DNA of 64,000 nt from Colletotrichum lupini (lineage: Eukaryota > Ascomycota > Sordariomycetes > Glomerellales > Glomerellaceae), in contig NC_064672.1 in the NCBI RefSeq assembly GCF_023278565.1, forward strand, positions 3,410,001-3,474,000, given 5' to 3'. Below are positions 62,489 to 64,000 of the stretch, in pieces; the stretch's first letter is position 1, and every line of letters begins with the position of its first letter. Made by a program: the position numbers and the translations under genes. The notes beneath the pieces were generated by a model. It did not search any database. It worked only from the letters and a program-made list of their open reading frames with translations, and was not told the DNA's origin.

Positions 62489-64000
62489 GATTCGTGTTCA
62501 AGTCGGAGGCGGGCTGGTAGGAGGGGAGGGGAGGGGGAAAAGAAGAGGGGGAAGTAAGATGGGAATAAAGGGCGGCAGAATGGCGATGGGGAAAATTGAT
62601 ACGGGCAACAGTGTAGGTGACGTGGTGGTGAAGATGAGGTACGAGTCGGAGTCGAATGGTGGGTGTGTGTGGCTCGGAATGCCTCGTGGGATGGCCAGGT
62701 GAGGCGAGTTAAGGAACGACGCGGCGCAGCACAACAAAAAGCGGATGCAAGACGATTGAGGTCGTCAGTCCAGTGCCGGGGAAGGTCAGGCAAGGGTAAG
62801 AAGAGTGGAAAGCATTAGAGTCCACATCGACCACCACACAACGTCCTGTCCAGGCAATTGCTGATTCGGATAAGACAAGACGACGGACGGGAAGTCGGGT
62901 GGTGAGGTAGATCTGATTCTGCAGGACGGGAGGTAGTGCGGAGGAAGGTAAAGAAGGTGGTGAGGCAGGTAAGGCAGATAGTGCAGGACTGGCTGTAATG
63001 AGAGGTACCTACGCAGCGCTCCATTCTTACCTCTGTGTACCTCCGTAAGGTGCGTACGGATACCTTACCTACCAGTTATGGTAGGGTGTGCTTATTGGTG
63101 CACTTTGGCACACCTGCCCAGGTCTCTCCACAATCCACCCACCTAAAAAGGGCATCTACTACTCTGTATATACACTACCTTACCTATGGTACCTTTCCTT
63201 GCCGTGCAAATTTACCTCACCTGTCTGCCTACCTTACACCTAAGGTAAGGTAAGGTAAGGTATGGAAGGAAGTCAGGTAGCCAAGGCACTATCAAACACC
63301 TCAAGAGGTACGGCCTAAGGTACCCCATGTAGTAGAAAGCATTGAAGGCATAGCGTAGTACTGGTGCCTCAGCACTCTCAGTGACAAGGCCAGTGAATTG
63401 CAGAAAAAACATGCCCACCTACATCAAATACCTTGATAAAAGGTGCAAGGTTTCTCTTTTACAAAATGTCAAGAAGACAAAAGCAATACTACAACTATCA
63501 ATGTTGAGCAATTTCTAAACAGAGGCCTTTCAGGTTCCCTATGATATTCCCACCTGCCATAGTACTCTGCTTGGAAGGATTTGTTGAAGGTGGTCGAGAC
63601 TACACAGATCCAAGTGCCTTCCGAGAATGAGGAAATCTACCAACCAAACAATGGAATGGAATGTCCGGCTTCCAGGTCCTTCAGAAGGTGACAGGTGGGC
63701 CCGGCAGACCCCTTTTCTCCCCGGGCCTACTCGTGCCCGGTCCCACTTTGATGGGTTGCACTAGGTACCTTACCTACTTTACCTAAAGCCAAAAGGTACT
63801 TACCTAGTTACTCCGTAATACCTAGGTAGATTAACACTCAAGAATCGGCAGCCATCTCAGGTGGAGATTGCTGAAGTATGGAGTGAACCAGGCACTCCCG
63901 TCCTTTTCATCTCAATATGGATGCAAATCATAGCTCTTCCTGAATTAATGGTAACATTATTTGTCGCCTGCCTACCTTACTTATACATTGATTTAAACCC
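62489..64000. other. Upstream region of the kinase gene, no gene seen
   Basis: About 1.5 kb. The first 250 bp are purine-rich on the plus strand (pyrimidine-rich in the kinase leader). The remainder is dense in TACCTTACCT/AGGTACCT motifs (63000-63075, 63170-63260, 63310-63325, 63762-63830). Open frames are short and repeat-driven. Confidence 0.5.
63241..63261. repeat. (TAAGG)n short tandem repeat
   Basis: Four TAAGG units in tandem inside a region crowded with the palindromic GGTACC-type intergenic motif. Confidence 0.85.

Overview
The window is filamentous ascomycete DNA (Pezizomycotina, most likely a Sordariomycete). The genes carry short introns of about 48-100 bp with fungal splice sites (GTAAGT/GTATGT donors, CTAAC-type branch sites). 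Every recognisable protein is a conserved fungal housekeeping type. The repeats show the C-to-T / G-to-A decay at CpA/TpG that is typical of repeat-induced point mutation (RIP). The species cannot be named from the sequence alone.

Layout. 1-5004 (-): N-terminal part of a neurofibromin/Ira-type Ras-GAP whose 3' end lies outside the window. About 5.86-22.6 kb: a gene-free, strongly AT-rich RIP island. It holds a Ty1/copia element (6346-22283, 513-bp LTRs, 5-bp target duplication). Into this element have inserted a Ty3/gypsy element in opposite orientation (11341-20111, 575-bp LTRs) and copies of a short retroposon with an A-rich tail; one more retroposon copy sits inside the gypsy element. 22.6-24.1 kb: simple-sequence repeats.

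24.1-64 kb is ordinary gene-dense euchromatin: rat1 5'-3' exoribonuclease (-), uso1 tethering factor (+), a PRMT3-type arginine methyltransferase (-), an OPT-family transporter (-), rav1 RAVE subunit (-), sfi1 spindle-pole protein (-), a small NDUFAF8-like twin CX9C protein (+), cytosolic isoleucyl-tRNA synthetase (-), hym1/Mo25 (+), a short-chain dehydrogenase (-), an Ssr3/BAF60-type SWI/SNF subunit (-) and a PDK1/Pkh-type kinase (-). I rebuilt the exon structures by hand from splice sites, reading frame and protein-family continuity, so they are gene models and not transcript-supported facts.

The genes are not a functional cluster. They serve separate cell processes: Ras and PDK1 signalling, RNA decay, vesicle tethering, V-ATPase assembly, spindle-pole duplication, translation, polarity and chromatin remodelling. 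The most unusual content is the nested, RIP-killed retroelement block, and within it a ~1.0-kb retroposon family that I cannot assign to a named family. I found no CRISPR, secondary-metabolite cluster, convincing tRNA gene or new enzymatic system.
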